Shown: positions 33,198-41,784 of the stretch, one piece after another | Layout: each line of letters opens with the position of its first letter | Position numbering within the stretch: position 1 is the first letter of the stretch | Assembly (NCBI GenBank): GCA_049680625.1 | Contig: JBAUID010000028.1 | Coordinates: 1 to 64,000, forward strand | Direction: 5' to 3' | Length of the DNA: 64,000 nucleotides | Source of the DNA: JAUIAI01 sp049680625 | GTDB lineage: Bacteria; Pseudomonadota; Gammaproteobacteria; Burkholderiales; Burkholderiaceae_E | The notes under the pieces: generated by a model | Databases searched by the model: none | Told to the model about the DNA's origin: nothing | Seen by the model: only the letters and a program-made list of their open reading frames with translations | Position numbers and translations under genes: made by a program

Positions 33198-35587
33198 GCG
33201 GTTCTGCCAACGCCGAAAACGCTAGCAACGCCAACTACGCCGACAACCAATACATCGGTCGCAGCGTTACCAGGCCAAACGCGCAGCGTCTGCTGACCGG
33301 TCGCGGTCGCTACATTGATGACTTGCAATTGCCGCGCATGGCACATGCGACATTTGTTCGGTCCCCACATGCGCACGCTCGCATTGACTCTGTTGACACC
33401 ACTGCAGCTGCAGCGATCAAAGGTGTTGTGGCTGTCTTTACAGGGAAAGACTTCGCCAATGTAATCACTCCGTGGGTGGGTGAACTGACGCATCTGGTCG
33501 GATTGCGTTCGCCGGCGCAATCCGCATTGGCTATCGATATTTGCCGCTGGCAAGGAGAGCCAGTCGTCATGGTGATCGCCAGCAGCCGGGCAGTGGCAGA
33601 AGATGCCTGCGCCCTGGTCGAGATCGAATACACGCCGTTGCCTGCTGCGTGCTCGACGGAAAAGGCCCTTGACCCAGCCGAACCCGTTATACACGAAGCG
33701 CTCGGTAGCAATCTGTGCTGGGAAAAAGTTGTTGACACCGGCAATACCGATGCCGTATTTGACGCACCGACCAATACTATCGTCAGCCGCCGCTTCACCT
33801 TCGGTCGGCATACCGGAGTGACGCTTGAGTCGCGTGCCGTGGTCGCTCAGTTTGACCCTGGTGACGGAGACCTGACCTTTCACTATTCCGGTCAGGCACC
33901 GCACATGATGCAGGCCGTGCTGGCCAAACACCTGGGTTTGCGAGAAGAGAACGTGCGCGTTATCAGTCGCGACGTCGGGGGCTCTTTTGGCATCAAGATT
34001 CACACCTACGGTGATGAAGTGGCCACCGCAGCCGCGGCCCTGCTGCTTAAGCGTCCGGTAAAGTTTGTTGCAGACCGCCTGGAAAGTTTCCAAACCGACA
34101 TTCACGCGCGCGAGCATTACATCACGGCCCGCCTTGCTATCAACGCTGGCGGCGAAATTCAGGCCCTGGAGATGGACGACTTAACCGGCATTGGCCCATA
34201 CAGTATGTACCCGAGATCTTCGGGCATCGAAGCCAATCAAATCATCAACCTGACCGGTGCGCCTTATCGGATACCGGCCTACCGCGGGCGGGTTCGAGTC
34301 GTATTCCAGAATAAAAACCTGATGTGCCAATACCGCGCAGTGGGTCATCCGGTGGCAATGGCCGTAATGGAAGGCCTGATGGACGATGCCGCCGCCGCGT
34401 TGAAAATGGATCCGGCGAAGATTCGACAAACCAATCTCATTGCCGATGATGCCTACCCCGTGACCTCACCGACGGGAATGAAATTCGCCGATTTGTCCCA
34501 TCATCAGTGCCTTGCACGCCTGCTGGAGATGATGGACTATGAAAACTTGAAAGACGAGCGCGATGCGCTGCGCAAGCAAGGTATTTATCGCGGCATCGGA
34601 CTGGCCAGTATGGTTGAAGTAACCAACCCGAGCCCATTATTTTACGGGGTTGGCGGCGCCCCAATTTCAGCACAAGACGGTGCCACTGTCCGCCTTGACG
34701 CCAATGGTTCTATTCACATCGCATCAAGTATTACCGAACAAGGTCAGGGTACTGAAACAATCCTGGCCCAAATTGCTGCCCAGGCAATGGGGGTTGATAT
34801 TGACCGGGTCAAAGTGACCACCGGTGACACCCGGACAACCCCGTATGGGGGCGGTACCTGGGCATCACGCGGGGCGGGTATTGGTGGCGAAGCAATGCAG
34901 CGGGCGGCACTTGCACTACGGACACAAGTGCTCGAAATTGCGGCCGGCATTCTTGAAGCCAGCGCAGACGAGATGCAGATTCTGAACGGTGTCGTCTCAA
35001 TACCAGGGACGGACGTGCAGATCAGCCTGCGCGAAATAGGTGAAACCGTCTACTTTCGCGCCCACGAACTACCCGACGCCCTGCAGCCCGAACTCATTGC
35101 CACCCGTCACTTTCGGATTCGTGACTTTCCCTTTGTGTTTACCAACGGGGCCATGGCGTCGTACGTCGAAGTGGATATCGAGACCGGTCGGGTGAGCCTG
35201 CTCAAACACTGGATGGTCGAAGACTGCGGCACGGTCATCAACCCCAAGCTGGTCGACGAGCAGATCAGAGGGGGTGCTGTACAAGGCATTGGAGGAGCGC
35301 TGTACGAAGAATGTTTGTATTCTGACGATGGGCAATTACTCAACGCTTCGATGGCTGACTACCTGGTGCCAATGGCCGGGGAAATGCCGGATATTGTGAT
35401 CGATCACGTAACAACGCCGTCGAGCACGTCCGTATTGGGCGCAAAAGGCGCGGGCGAAGCCGGTACCGGCGGTGCTCCGGCAGCCATTATGAATGCAATT
35501 AATGATGCCCTGCGGCCGCTGAACGCCCAGGTTTCTCAGCAACCAATGACACCAGAACGTATTTTGAAAGCACTGGGAACCATCTGA
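33194..35587 (+). CDS. Molybdenum hydroxylase large subunit (second set, CoxL-like)
   Basis: Mo-cofactor subunit of 797 residues. Visible are the N-terminal RLLTGRGRYIDDLQLPRM, the cofactor loops RDVGGSFGIKIHTYGDE and TEQGQGTETILAQIAAQ, and the catalytic Glu in GAKGAGEAGTGGAP (about residues 752-765). The active-site loop reads CQYRAVGHPVA, not the CO dehydrogenase AYRCSFR, so oxidation of an organic aldehyde or heterocycle is expected. It ends immediately before the stop codon of the opposing DUF2474 gene, leaving no intergenic space. Confidence 0.93.
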   Translation: MSGSANAENASNANYADNQYIGRSVTRPNAQRLLTGRGRYIDDLQLPRMAHATFVRSPHAHARIDSVDTTAAAAIKGVVAVFTGKDFANVITPWVGELTHLVGLRSPAQSALAIDICRWQGEPVVMVIASSRAVAEDACALVEIEYTPLPAACSTEKALDPAEPVIHEALGSNLCWEKVVDTGNTDAVFDAPTNTIVSRRFTFGRHTGVTLESRAVVAQFDPGDGDLTFHYSGQAPHMMQAVLAKHLGLREENVRVISRDVGGSFGIKIHTYGDEVATAAAALLLKRPVKFVADRLESFQTDIHAREHYITARLAINAGGEIQALEMDDLTGIGPYSMYPRSSGIEANQIINLTGAPYRIPAYRGRVRVVFQNKNLMCQYRAVGHPVAMAVMEGLMDDAAAALKMDPAKIRQTNLIADDAYPVTSPTGMKFADLSHHQCLARLLEMMDYENLKDERDALRKQGIYRGIGLASMVEVTNPSPLFYGVGGAPISAQDGATVRLDANGSIHIASSITEQGQGTETILAQIAAQAMGVDIDRVKVTTGDTRTTPYGGGTWASRGAGIGGEAMQRAALALRTQVLEIAAGILEASADEMQILNGVVSIPGTDVQISLREIGETVYFRAHELPDALQPELIATRHFRIRDFPFVFTNGAMASYVEVDIETGRVSLLKHWMVEDCGTVINPKLVDEQIRGGAVQGIGGALYEECLYSDDGQLLNASMADYLVPMAGEMPDIVIDHVTTPSSTSVLGAKGAGEAGTGGAPAAIMNAINDALRPLNAQVSQQPMTPERILKALGTI

Positions 35588-35710
35588 CTAAGCAGCCTGC
35601 CAGCCAAACAATGCGAGCCGGATCAAACCGGCAACCACGGTCAGTGACAATATTCCGGCAATCCACAGCGCGGCAAACCATAACAGTTGATTTCGCAGAC
35701 GACGACTCAT
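35588..35710 (-). CDS. DUF2474-type small subunit of cytochrome bd (CydX-like)
   Basis: A 40-residue single-helix membrane protein (MSRRLRNQLLWFAALWIAG at the start, ending LFGWQAA). A basic N-terminus precedes one hydrophobic segment (about residues 9-34). The position directly after cydB, 13 nt downstream, and the size match DUF2474 proteins of CIO-type operons, which are thought to play the stabilising role that CydX plays in E. coli. It is too short for routine ORF calling but its frame, position and composition are convincing. Confidence 0.8.
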   Translation of the reverse strand: MSRRLRNQLLWFAALWIAGILSLTVVAGLIRLALFGWQAA

Positions 35711-35723
35711 CGGTCAGCCCCCG

Positions 35724-36728
35724 CTAATGGTAGCCCGAGGCCGGATCAACCTTGCCGCGAAATACCCAGTAGGCGTAAACCGTATATCCAAGGACCATAG
35801 GCACCAGAACAACTGCGCCGACCAGCAGGAATTCCAAGCTGCTGTCCGGTGCCGCTACATCCCAGATGGTCAGCGACGGCGGCACCATGTTAGGGTAAAA
35901 GCTGATTAAGATACCGACATAACACAACACGAACAACGCGATTGATGCCAGAAACGGACGCCGGTCATCCCGGTTGTTCAAGCCTGACATCAGTTGCCAT
36001 GCGCACAGAATAACCAGGCTCGGCACTAACAAGCTGAATATGGCGGTTGGCCATGAGAACCAGCGTTCAAGATAGTGCGGTAACAACGTCGGCGTGAGCA
36101 AACTAACCAACCCGATAAGAACAAGTGTTGCCCAGCCTGCCGCCCGGGCAATTCGGCGGCTGCGAACCTGTACCGGACCTTCGGTTTTCATGACCAACCA
36201 GGTGGCGCCAAGCAAACCGTAGCCAATCAGCAGTGCCACACCGGTCAACACGGAAAACGGGGTCAGCCAGTCAAACCAGCCACCAACGTAAGCACGATCG
36301 GCCACGTCAATACCCTGGACGAGTGCACCAAGCGCAACCCCCTGGGCCAAAGCCGCAGCCGCCGACCCGCCGGCAAAGGCAAAATCCCACCACAGCCGGC
36401 GACGTTGGCTGCGCCAGCGAAATTCGAACGCCACCCCCCGAAAAATCAGGCCCAGCAACATGATGATGATTGGTGCATACAGGGCCGGTAAAATAGTTGC
36501 ATAAGCCAGCGGAAACACAGCAAACAAACCGCCACCGCCCAGGACCAGCCAGGTCTCGTTGCCGTCCCATACCGGCGCAACCGTATTGACCATCAGATCG
36601 CGTTCTTCTTCGCGACGAAAAAACGCAAAACAAATACCAACCCCAAGGTCAAAACCATCAAGGCATACGTAGGCCAGCACCGCAAACGCGATCAGTGCTG
36701 CCCAAATTAATGCAAGATCCATTTCCAC
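35724..36728 (-). CDS. cydB: Cytochrome bd ubiquinol oxidase subunit II
   Basis: Membrane subunit of 334 residues with nine or so helices. Family blocks include the N-terminal YVCLDGFDLGVGICFAF, APVWDGNETWLVLGGGGLFAVFPLAYA (about residues 51-77) and a C-terminal MVLGYTVYAYWVFRGKV. With CydA it forms the quinol-oxidising, oxygen-reducing terminal oxidase. The GTG at 36728 has GGGAG at proper spacing and lies 3 nt after the cydA stop; the ATG two codons on is less well spaced. Confidence 0.95.
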   Translation of the reverse strand: MEMDLALIWAALIAFAVLAYVCLDGFDLGVGICFAFFRREEERDLMVNTVAPVWDGNETWLVLGGGGLFAVFPLAYATILPALYAPIIIMLLGLIFRGVAFEFRWRSQRRRLWWDFAFAGGSAAAALAQGVALGALVQGIDVADRAYVGGWFDWLTPFSVLTGVALLIGYGLLGATWLVMKTEGPVQVRSRRIARAAGWATLVLIGLVSLLTPTLLPHYLERWFSWPTAIFSLLVPSLVILCAWQLMSGLNNRDDRRPFLASIALFVLCYVGILISFYPNMVPPSLTIWDVAAPDSSLEFLLVGAVVLVPMVLGYTVYAYWVFRGKVDPASGYH

Positions 36729-36731
36729 TGC

Positions 36732-38267
36732 TTACTCCCGTGTCTGGTTCGAGGGTGACAACAGCGTCTCTCCTGACGCTCCTGGTACTACCGGCGTGAT
36801 GCCTGAAGCACGGGTCAGTCCGATGTCGGGCTTCCTATGTGGCCCGGGTGGATTTAAAGCCAGCCGGATGATGTAGTACGTACCCGCACCAAATACGATG
36901 AAGTAGACAATGACAAATGCAAGCAACGAAAATGCAACAGCCGGCGCGTCCAGCGGTGACGCACTATCGGCCGTGCGCAGCAAACCATAAACCGTCCATG
37001 GTTGACGACCCACTTCGGTCACAATCCAGCCGGCAACCACGGCGATAAAACCAGCCGGAGTCATAAATACCGCAAGCCAGTGCAAACGGGTATTCACAAA
37101 AAGCCGCCCGCGGTATCGGCACAACGCAGACCACAGTCCAACCAACAGCATCAGAACACCTATACCAACCATAACCCGGAAAGACCAGAATACGATTGCC
37201 GCCGGCGGTCGGTCTTGTACCGGCCACTCTTTCAAGCCTTTGACTTCACCATCGAGGCTGTGGGTCAAAATCAACGAAGCCAGTCGCGGAATTTGAAGAG
37301 CAAAGCGGGTCTGCTCGGTTGTATCGTCAGGCCAACCGAAGAGAATTAAAGGCGCACCGCGGTGGGTATCGTAGTGACCTTCCATTGCGGCGATCTTGGC
37401 CGGCTGGTGCTTGAGTGTATTCAGACCGTGTTGATCCCCAACCATAATCTGAATAGGCGCCACGATCACTGCCATCCACATTGCCATTGAAAACATAGTT
37501 TGTGCTGATGTGTTCAACTGGTCTTTCAGCAAGTGCCACGCACCCACGCCACCAACCACAAAAGCAGTTGTCAGATACGCCGCCAGCACCATATGCACAA
37601 ACCGATAAGGAAACGACGGGTTGAAGACAATCGCCCACCAATCAGCGGGTACAAACTGCCCAACATCATTTACTGCATAACCCGCCGGCGTGTGCATCCA
37701 GCTGTTAACGCTCAGAATCCAGAATGCTGAAAACAAAGTGCCAATGGCAACCATTAAGGTGGCAAAAAAATGCAGCCGGGGGCCAACCCGGTTTTCGCCG
37801 AACAACATCACCCCGAGAAAGCCAGCCTCAAGGAAAAATGCCGACAAGACTTCATAACCCATTAACGGGCCCAGCACCGGCCCCGTTTTATCCGCAAATA
37901 CCGACCAATTTGTGCCGAACTGATACGACATGACAATGCCGGAAACAACCCCCATGCCAAAAGCTACGGCAAAGATGGTTTTCCAATAGTCGAACAGCGT
38001 ACGGTATCGACCGGTTTGCTCGCCATTTTTCTCTTTGAGTAACCACAGCCCACGCAACACGGCGAGGTAACTGGCCAGGCCAATAGAAAAAGCCGGAAAA
38101 ATAATGTGAAAGGCGATCGTGAACGCAAATTGAAACCTTGCCAGCGACAAAGCCAGACTGTCGCTTATAGCCAACGCCGACGCGCCGGCCGCAGCGGTAA
38201 CAACAGCATCCAGAGTGCCCGACAATTGCGCAATCGCGTTGGTCAGTTCGAGACCAAAATTCAGCAT
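36732..38267 (-). CDS. cydA: Cytochrome bd ubiquinol oxidase subunit I, cyanide-insensitive (CIO) type, N-terminally extended
   Basis: Haem-binding subunit. Haem-ligand regions are LARFQFAFTIAFHIIFP, YEVLSAFFLEAGFLG (conserved acids), RFVHMVLAAYLT and GRQPWTVYGLLRT. The quinol loop between helices 6 and 7 is short, which marks CIO-type oxidases with low-yield, cyanide- and sulfide-tolerant respiration. ATG at 38267 (behind AAAGGG) gives 511 residues, but about 41 residues precede the LARFQFAF block, where other CydAs have under ten. A TTG at 38150 would give the normal N-terminus. Upstream ATG 38294 lacks usable spacing. Confidence 0.93.
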   Translation of the reverse strand: MLNFGLELTNAIAQLSGTLDAVVTAAAGASALAISDSLALSLARFQFAFTIAFHIIFPAFSIGLASYLAVLRGLWLLKEKNGEQTGRYRTLFDYWKTIFAVAFGMGVVSGIVMSYQFGTNWSVFADKTGPVLGPLMGYEVLSAFFLEAGFLGVMLFGENRVGPRLHFFATLMVAIGTLFSAFWILSVNSWMHTPAGYAVNDVGQFVPADWWAIVFNPSFPYRFVHMVLAAYLTTAFVVGGVGAWHLLKDQLNTSAQTMFSMAMWMAVIVAPIQIMVGDQHGLNTLKHQPAKIAAMEGHYDTHRGAPLILFGWPDDTTEQTRFALQIPRLASLILTHSLDGEVKGLKEWPVQDRPPAAIVFWSFRVMVGIGVLMLLVGLWSALCRYRGRLFVNTRLHWLAVFMTPAGFIAVVAGWIVTEVGRQPWTVYGLLRTADSASPLDAPAVAFSLLAFVIVYFIVFGAGTYYIIRLALNPPGPHRKPDIGLTRASGITPVVPGASGETLLSPSNQTRE

Positions 38268-38424
38268 GACATACCCTTTTTGTGGGTCGGCCATCTCCGC
38301 CGGGTGAAATGCAATTATTATTTTTTAGAGCGACGGCAGTAGGTCGGATTGCTTCATGACGGGTTACTTCATGATTTTTCTGCATGGCGCTATGGTTTGT
38401 GCCTGAAGTTTACGCCTGCTCTAT

Positions 38425-38442
38425 CGGGTATACAAGTACCCG
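38425..38442. promoter_or_regulatory. Inverted repeat between agmatinase-family and cydA genes
   Basis: CGGGTA and TACCCG form a perfect 6-bp stem with loop TACAAG, 15 nt past the end of the agmatinase-family gene and about 160 nt ahead of cydA on the same strand. Without a U-tract it could be an operator for cydAB or a weak terminator. Confidence 0.3.
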
Positions 38443-38456
38443 GGGCTGCGACCAGG

Positions 38457-39434
38457 TCAGTTCAGCTGCCCGATTCGTTTATCGAAGATAAAGCCTAAAA
38501 CATTGAGCAACAATTGCGCTGCCAGGATCTGGGTTGAACCGGTTGGGTCGTAATCGGGGGCCACCTCAACCAGGTCAATACCGACTATATCGCCGCGTGC
38601 AACAACAGCTTGCAACAACTCCAGCACTTCGTAGTAAAGGAAACCACCATGGCTTGGCGTACCAGTGCCCGGCGCGATCGACGGACAAAAGGCATCGATA
38701 TCCAGGCTGACGTAATAGCGCGCGCCTTTCGGAATTCGGTTCACAACTGCTTCCAGACCCATTTGCCTGATATGGCGAACTGACAAAATGTCAGACCCCA
38801 TGGCTCGCGCATCGTCATAACCATCACGCGCCGTTGACGATACATTTCGAATACCCAGCTGGGTCATGCCACTGATGTAGTCTTTTTCTGCGGCGCGTCG
38901 CATTGGGTTACCGTGTCCGAAACGCACGCCGTGGCGTTCATCGACAAAATCGAGATGGGCATCGATATGAACAATATGCAACGGGCCTTTTTTTTCGCAG
39001 TCTTGCGCATAGGCGTTAATGCAGGGAATGTTGATGGAATGGTCTCCACCCAATACAACCGGCAAGGCACCCGCATCAAGAATCTTGCGTACCCCGAACT
39101 CTATGTTTCGGTGGCTACCTTCGGTATCGGTATGAATAATGTCGGCATCACCAATGTCGACAATGGTGGTACGCGAGTCAAGGTAGACCTTGTCGTCTTC
39201 GAAATCGTAGCTTCCAGCGTGACCAAACGAGAACAAGGTTGAAGCTTCGCGAATTGCCCGCGGCCCCCAGCGTGCACCAGGCCGCCATTGGGTTCCAAAA
39301 TCGAACGGCGCCCCTAACACGGCAACATCAGCATGGATGTTGTCCCAGTCTTGTACATAAGGGCGCTTGGCAAAAGTTGCGATGCCAACAAAAGGCAGAT
39401 CAAGTCTGCCGGTTTCGTAGCCGTGGTCTGTCAT
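38457..39434 (-). CDS. Agmatinase/ureohydrolase family protein
   Basis: Arginase-fold hydrolase of 325 residues with the two-manganese site spelled out: GGDHSIN (about residues 132-138), HIDAHLDF and SLDIDAFCPSIAPGTGTPSHGG (about 233-254). Members release urea or a similar leaving group from agmatine, guanidinobutyrate, guanidinopropionate or formiminoglutamate. ATG at 39434 is chosen because GGAG precedes it by eight bases; the 39482 start adds 16 unconserved residues. It is downstream of the SDR gene, separated by about 105 nt. Confidence 0.88.
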   Translation of the reverse strand: MTDHGYETGRLDLPFVGIATFAKRPYVQDWDNIHADVAVLGAPFDFGTQWRPGARWGPRAIREASTLFSFGHAGSYDFEDDKVYLDSRTTIVDIGDADIIHTDTEGSHRNIEFGVRKILDAGALPVVLGGDHSINIPCINAYAQDCEKKGPLHIVHIDAHLDFVDERHGVRFGHGNPMRRAAEKDYISGMTQLGIRNVSSTARDGYDDARAMGSDILSVRHIRQMGLEAVVNRIPKGARYYVSLDIDAFCPSIAPGTGTPSHGGFLYYEVLELLQAVVARGDIVGIDLVEVAPDYDPTGSTQILAAQLLLNVLGFIFDKRIGQLN

Positions 39435-39539
39435 CGGGTACTCCGTTACGATCAAGCCAAAAGTTAACACTATTACCGGCAACCGCCCTGCCCGGCGGGG
39501 TTACATGAGCCAATCGTCTAATAGAAGACCGGTCAGCGC

Positions 39540-40310
39540 TCAGGCCGCGGTCCAGCCGCCGTCGACCATAATCGCAGTGCCAGTCACCAGGGCTGCGGCA
39601 TCACCGGCCAGGAAAACTATAGCCCCCATCAAGTCTTCGACTTTACCGGGTCGACCAAGGGCAATGTTAGAAACGATGTAATCGTAAAACGCCGGATCAT
39701 CCATCATCGCAGCGGTCATTTCGGTTCGGATAAACGTTGGGCAAACCGTGTTGACCCGAATATTTTCAGGGCCCAGTTCCCAGGCAAGTGCCTTGCTCAT
39801 CCCTTCGATCGCATGTTTGGTTGCGCAATAAACCGTTCGCCGGGGTCCACCCACGTGACCCATTTGCGAGCCGATATTGATAATCGAGCCAGCCAGCTTT
39901 GCCTGTCGCATGCCCGCGACAACAGCCTGGGTAACAAATATAGCTGCTTTCACATTCAAATCACTGACTGCATCGTAGTCTTCCTCGGTGACGTCCAGTA
40001 GCGTGGCCGGTCGGTTTGCCCCCGCGTTATTGACCAGCAACTGGTAAGGCCCGTGCGTGGCCACAAACTGACTCACCGCCTCGGTGTCGAGGATATTCAA
40101 CGCATAACCAGCGGCAACATGCCCAAGCCCAGCGATAGCTTGCGCAGCCGCGGTGACTTCAGATTCGGTACGCGCAATCAGGTCAACGCTTGCGCCGGCC
40201 TGCGCTAATGCAACCGCAGCGGCCAGGCCAATTCCCCGCCCGGCGCCAGTAACCAGGGCACGACGCCCGTCAAGTCTAAATGAAGGGGTGCTGGGCAATA
40301 CGATTGACAT
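39540..40310 (-). CDS. Short-chain dehydrogenase/reductase (SDR)
   Basis: Classical SDR of 256 residues. Cofactor motif TGAGRGIGLAAAVALAQAG (about residues 21-39), NNAGA, the catalytic Ser in INIGSQMG and the YCATK pair (about residues 159-163), ending in MVDGGWTAA. The Arg-containing cofactor loop (DLIARTE) leans toward NADP. It follows the TRAP binding protein gene across a strong terminator hairpin, so it may be expressed by read-through or separately. Substrate unknown; a hydroxy/oxo acid interconversion would fit the neighbourhood. Confidence 0.9.
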   Translation of the reverse strand: MSIVLPSTPSFRLDGRRALVTGAGRGIGLAAAVALAQAGASVDLIARTESEVTAAAQAIAGLGHVAAGYALNILDTEAVSQFVATHGPYQLLVNNAGANRPATLLDVTEEDYDAVSDLNVKAAIFVTQAVVAGMRQAKLAGSIINIGSQMGHVGGPRRTVYCATKHAIEGMSKALAWELGPENIRVNTVCPTFIRTEMTAAMMDDPAFYDYIVSNIALGRPGKVEDLMGAIVFLAGDAAALVTGTAIMVDGGWTAA

Positions 40311-40340
40311 CGGTTACCTGCCTCTCAATTGTTGTGTTCT

Positions 40341-40369
40341 ACAAACAAAGAAAGCGGCCGAAGCCGCTT
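40341..40369 (-). terminator. Rho-independent terminator after dctP
   Basis: On the minus strand AAGCGGC-TTCG-GCCGCTT forms a 7-bp stem closed by a stable UUCG tetraloop, followed by a T-rich run (TCTTTGTTTG). It sits 27 nt after the dctP stop. TRAP binding proteins are often over-expressed relative to flanking genes by such partial terminators. Confidence 0.85.
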
Positions 40370-40395
40370 CCTTGCGCCGGGAGGCTGCTTGGGGG

Positions 40396-41424
40396 TTAGT
40401 CCAGCAAGCCAAACTGCTTCATGAACTTCAGGTGAGCATCCAGTGCTTCCTGCGCCAGTGGGCTCTTGGCACCAAAGTCAGTCCACGCCTTGACTGCAAT
40501 TTTGCGGAACTTGTCGCGCTCTTCTTGCGGCCAGTCGACAACGGTAATGTCTTTACCCGCTTTGTGTTCTCCGACAAGACGCTTGTCTTCAAGGTCTGCC
40601 TGACGGCGCATCGTTGTATAAGCAGCGATGTACCAGGTTTCCAGCGCTACCTGATGCCCGGGCGACAGTTTGTCCCACACATCTTTGTTGACGATGAACT
40701 GCAGCACCGCCATTGAGTGAATACCCGGGTAGATTGGGTACTTGGCAATTTTGTGCATACCTGAAGCATTGTTGTTTACATACGCCGACGCATCAGCGGC
40801 ATCGACCAGGCCTTTTTCCAGCGCGGTATAGACCTCGGAAAACGGCAAGGATACCGGCGCCGCACCAGCACGCTTGAACACTTCACTGGCCAGACCTTCA
40901 GGTGAACGGATCTTTACACCGGCCAGGTCAGCAACCGAGCGAATGGGTTTCTTGGCAACCAGGGCTTCGCGCGAGTACGGACCACAACCCACGACATGCA
41001 CCTTACCCTTGGTGTACTTGTCATACAGTTTTTGCATGATTTCTTTGCCGCCACCTAACTGGCAGAAGGTTTGCATCTGGTCGACCGTGTCGTAGCCGGC
41101 AATCAAGTCGCCCATCAGGGCGAATGCCGGGTCGCGGCCGGCGAAGTAAGCCACCGCGTTCAAATCACCGTCCAGAATACCGTTGGCCACTGCATCAATG
41201 GTTTCACGGTGAGGAACGACGGCTTTTATTGGCAGGATCGACAGTTTCAAATCGCCATTGGTCATTTTCTCAAAGCGCGGGCCCCAATCATCGGTCATGA
41301 ACCGGTGTGCCCAGTCACCAGCTTTGGAACTGGCCTGCAGTTTCAGGGTCTTGGCCTGGAGCGGCGCAGAAATTGCCAGCGCTGTCAGGGTTGCCGCACA
41401 AACTGCGGTCAGGGTCTTTTTCAT
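40396..41424 (-). CDS. TRAP transporter solute-binding protein (DctP family), second system
   Basis: Periplasmic binding protein of 342 residues. Signal peptide AVCAATLTALAISAPLQA; the mature protein begins KTLKLQASSKAGDWAHRF. Typical blocks are SVADLAGVKIRSPEGLASEVFKRAGAAPVSLPFSEVYTALEKGLVDAADASAY (about residues 167-219), with the conserved Arg that pairs with a substrate carboxylate. It belongs with the fused permease at 44192, which is divergent and separated by dehydrogenase genes. A strong terminator follows it. Confidence 0.93.
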   Translation of the reverse strand: MKKTLTAVCAATLTALAISAPLQAKTLKLQASSKAGDWAHRFMTDDWGPRFEKMTNGDLKLSILPIKAVVPHRETIDAVANGILDGDLNAVAYFAGRDPAFALMGDLIAGYDTVDQMQTFCQLGGGKEIMQKLYDKYTKGKVHVVGCGPYSREALVAKKPIRSVADLAGVKIRSPEGLASEVFKRAGAAPVSLPFSEVYTALEKGLVDAADASAYVNNNASGMHKIAKYPIYPGIHSMAVLQFIVNKDVWDKLSPGHQVALETWYIAAYTTMRRQADLEDKRLVGEHKAGKDITVVDWPQEERDKFRKIAVKAWTDFGAKSPLAQEALDAHLKFMKQFGLLD

Positions 41425-41470
41425 CTTGTCTCCGTAGAACTTATTAAATACAGGTACTGAGTTAGATCTA

Positions 41471-41502
41471 TTGGTAGCAAATCAATTTGGTAGCGAATCA
41501 AT
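41471..41502. repeat. Tandem 16-bp duplication upstream of dctP
   Basis: TTGGTAGCAAATCAAT is followed immediately by TTGGTAGCGAATCAAT, two copies differing at one base. It lies between the small membrane protein gene and dctP, 47-78 nt before the dctP start. It may be a replication-slippage duplication or a tandem binding site. Confidence 0.7.
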
Positions 41503-41536
41503 CAGCAGCATCCGTTCAAGATACCACCACTGCCGG

Positions 41537-41659
41537 TCAGGCAAAACCATCTGCCAGGTGAAACATGAACCAAATCAACAGTGCCGCTCCAATAATGCCC
41601 ACAATCCACGGCCAGGGGCCATAGAAATACGCATCATCGCGTTCTTGTCCGCTACTCAT
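41537..41659 (-). CDS. 40-residue single-span membrane protein of TRAP locus
   Basis: Unannotated small gene too short for ordinary ORF calling. It encodes 40 residues: a polar N-terminus (MSSGQERDDAYFYGPWPW), then one hydrophobic helix (about residues 18-36) and a short tail. AAGGAG lies nine bases ahead of the ATG, a strong initiation signal. It is between the Ldh-family dehydrogenase and the dctP gene on the same strand, so it is co-transcribed with the TRAP binding protein. I do not recognise the family; an accessory membrane subunit of the transporter is a reasonable guess. Confidence 0.7.
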   Translation of the reverse strand: MSSGQERDDAYFYGPWPWIVGIIGAALLIWFMFHLADGFA

Positions 41660-41784
41660 TGTGCAAGCTCCTTATTTGTCGCCGCTTTGACCGTAAGGCC
41701 AACTGTTTGAATATGACACAAGCTGAACCAATACCTTTCCGCACTGCACCATCGAAGCGCTGGAATATTGAGTTGAGTCATTAC

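Noticed and set aside
33131..34117. A 328-codon minus-strand frame
   Set aside because: It is antisense to the well-supported Mo hydroxylase subunits and its translation has no family features.
33194..35587. Identity as aerobic CO dehydrogenase
   Set aside because: The diagnostic AYRCSFR active-site loop is absent from both CoxL-like proteins, so a generic molybdenum hydroxylase call is safer.
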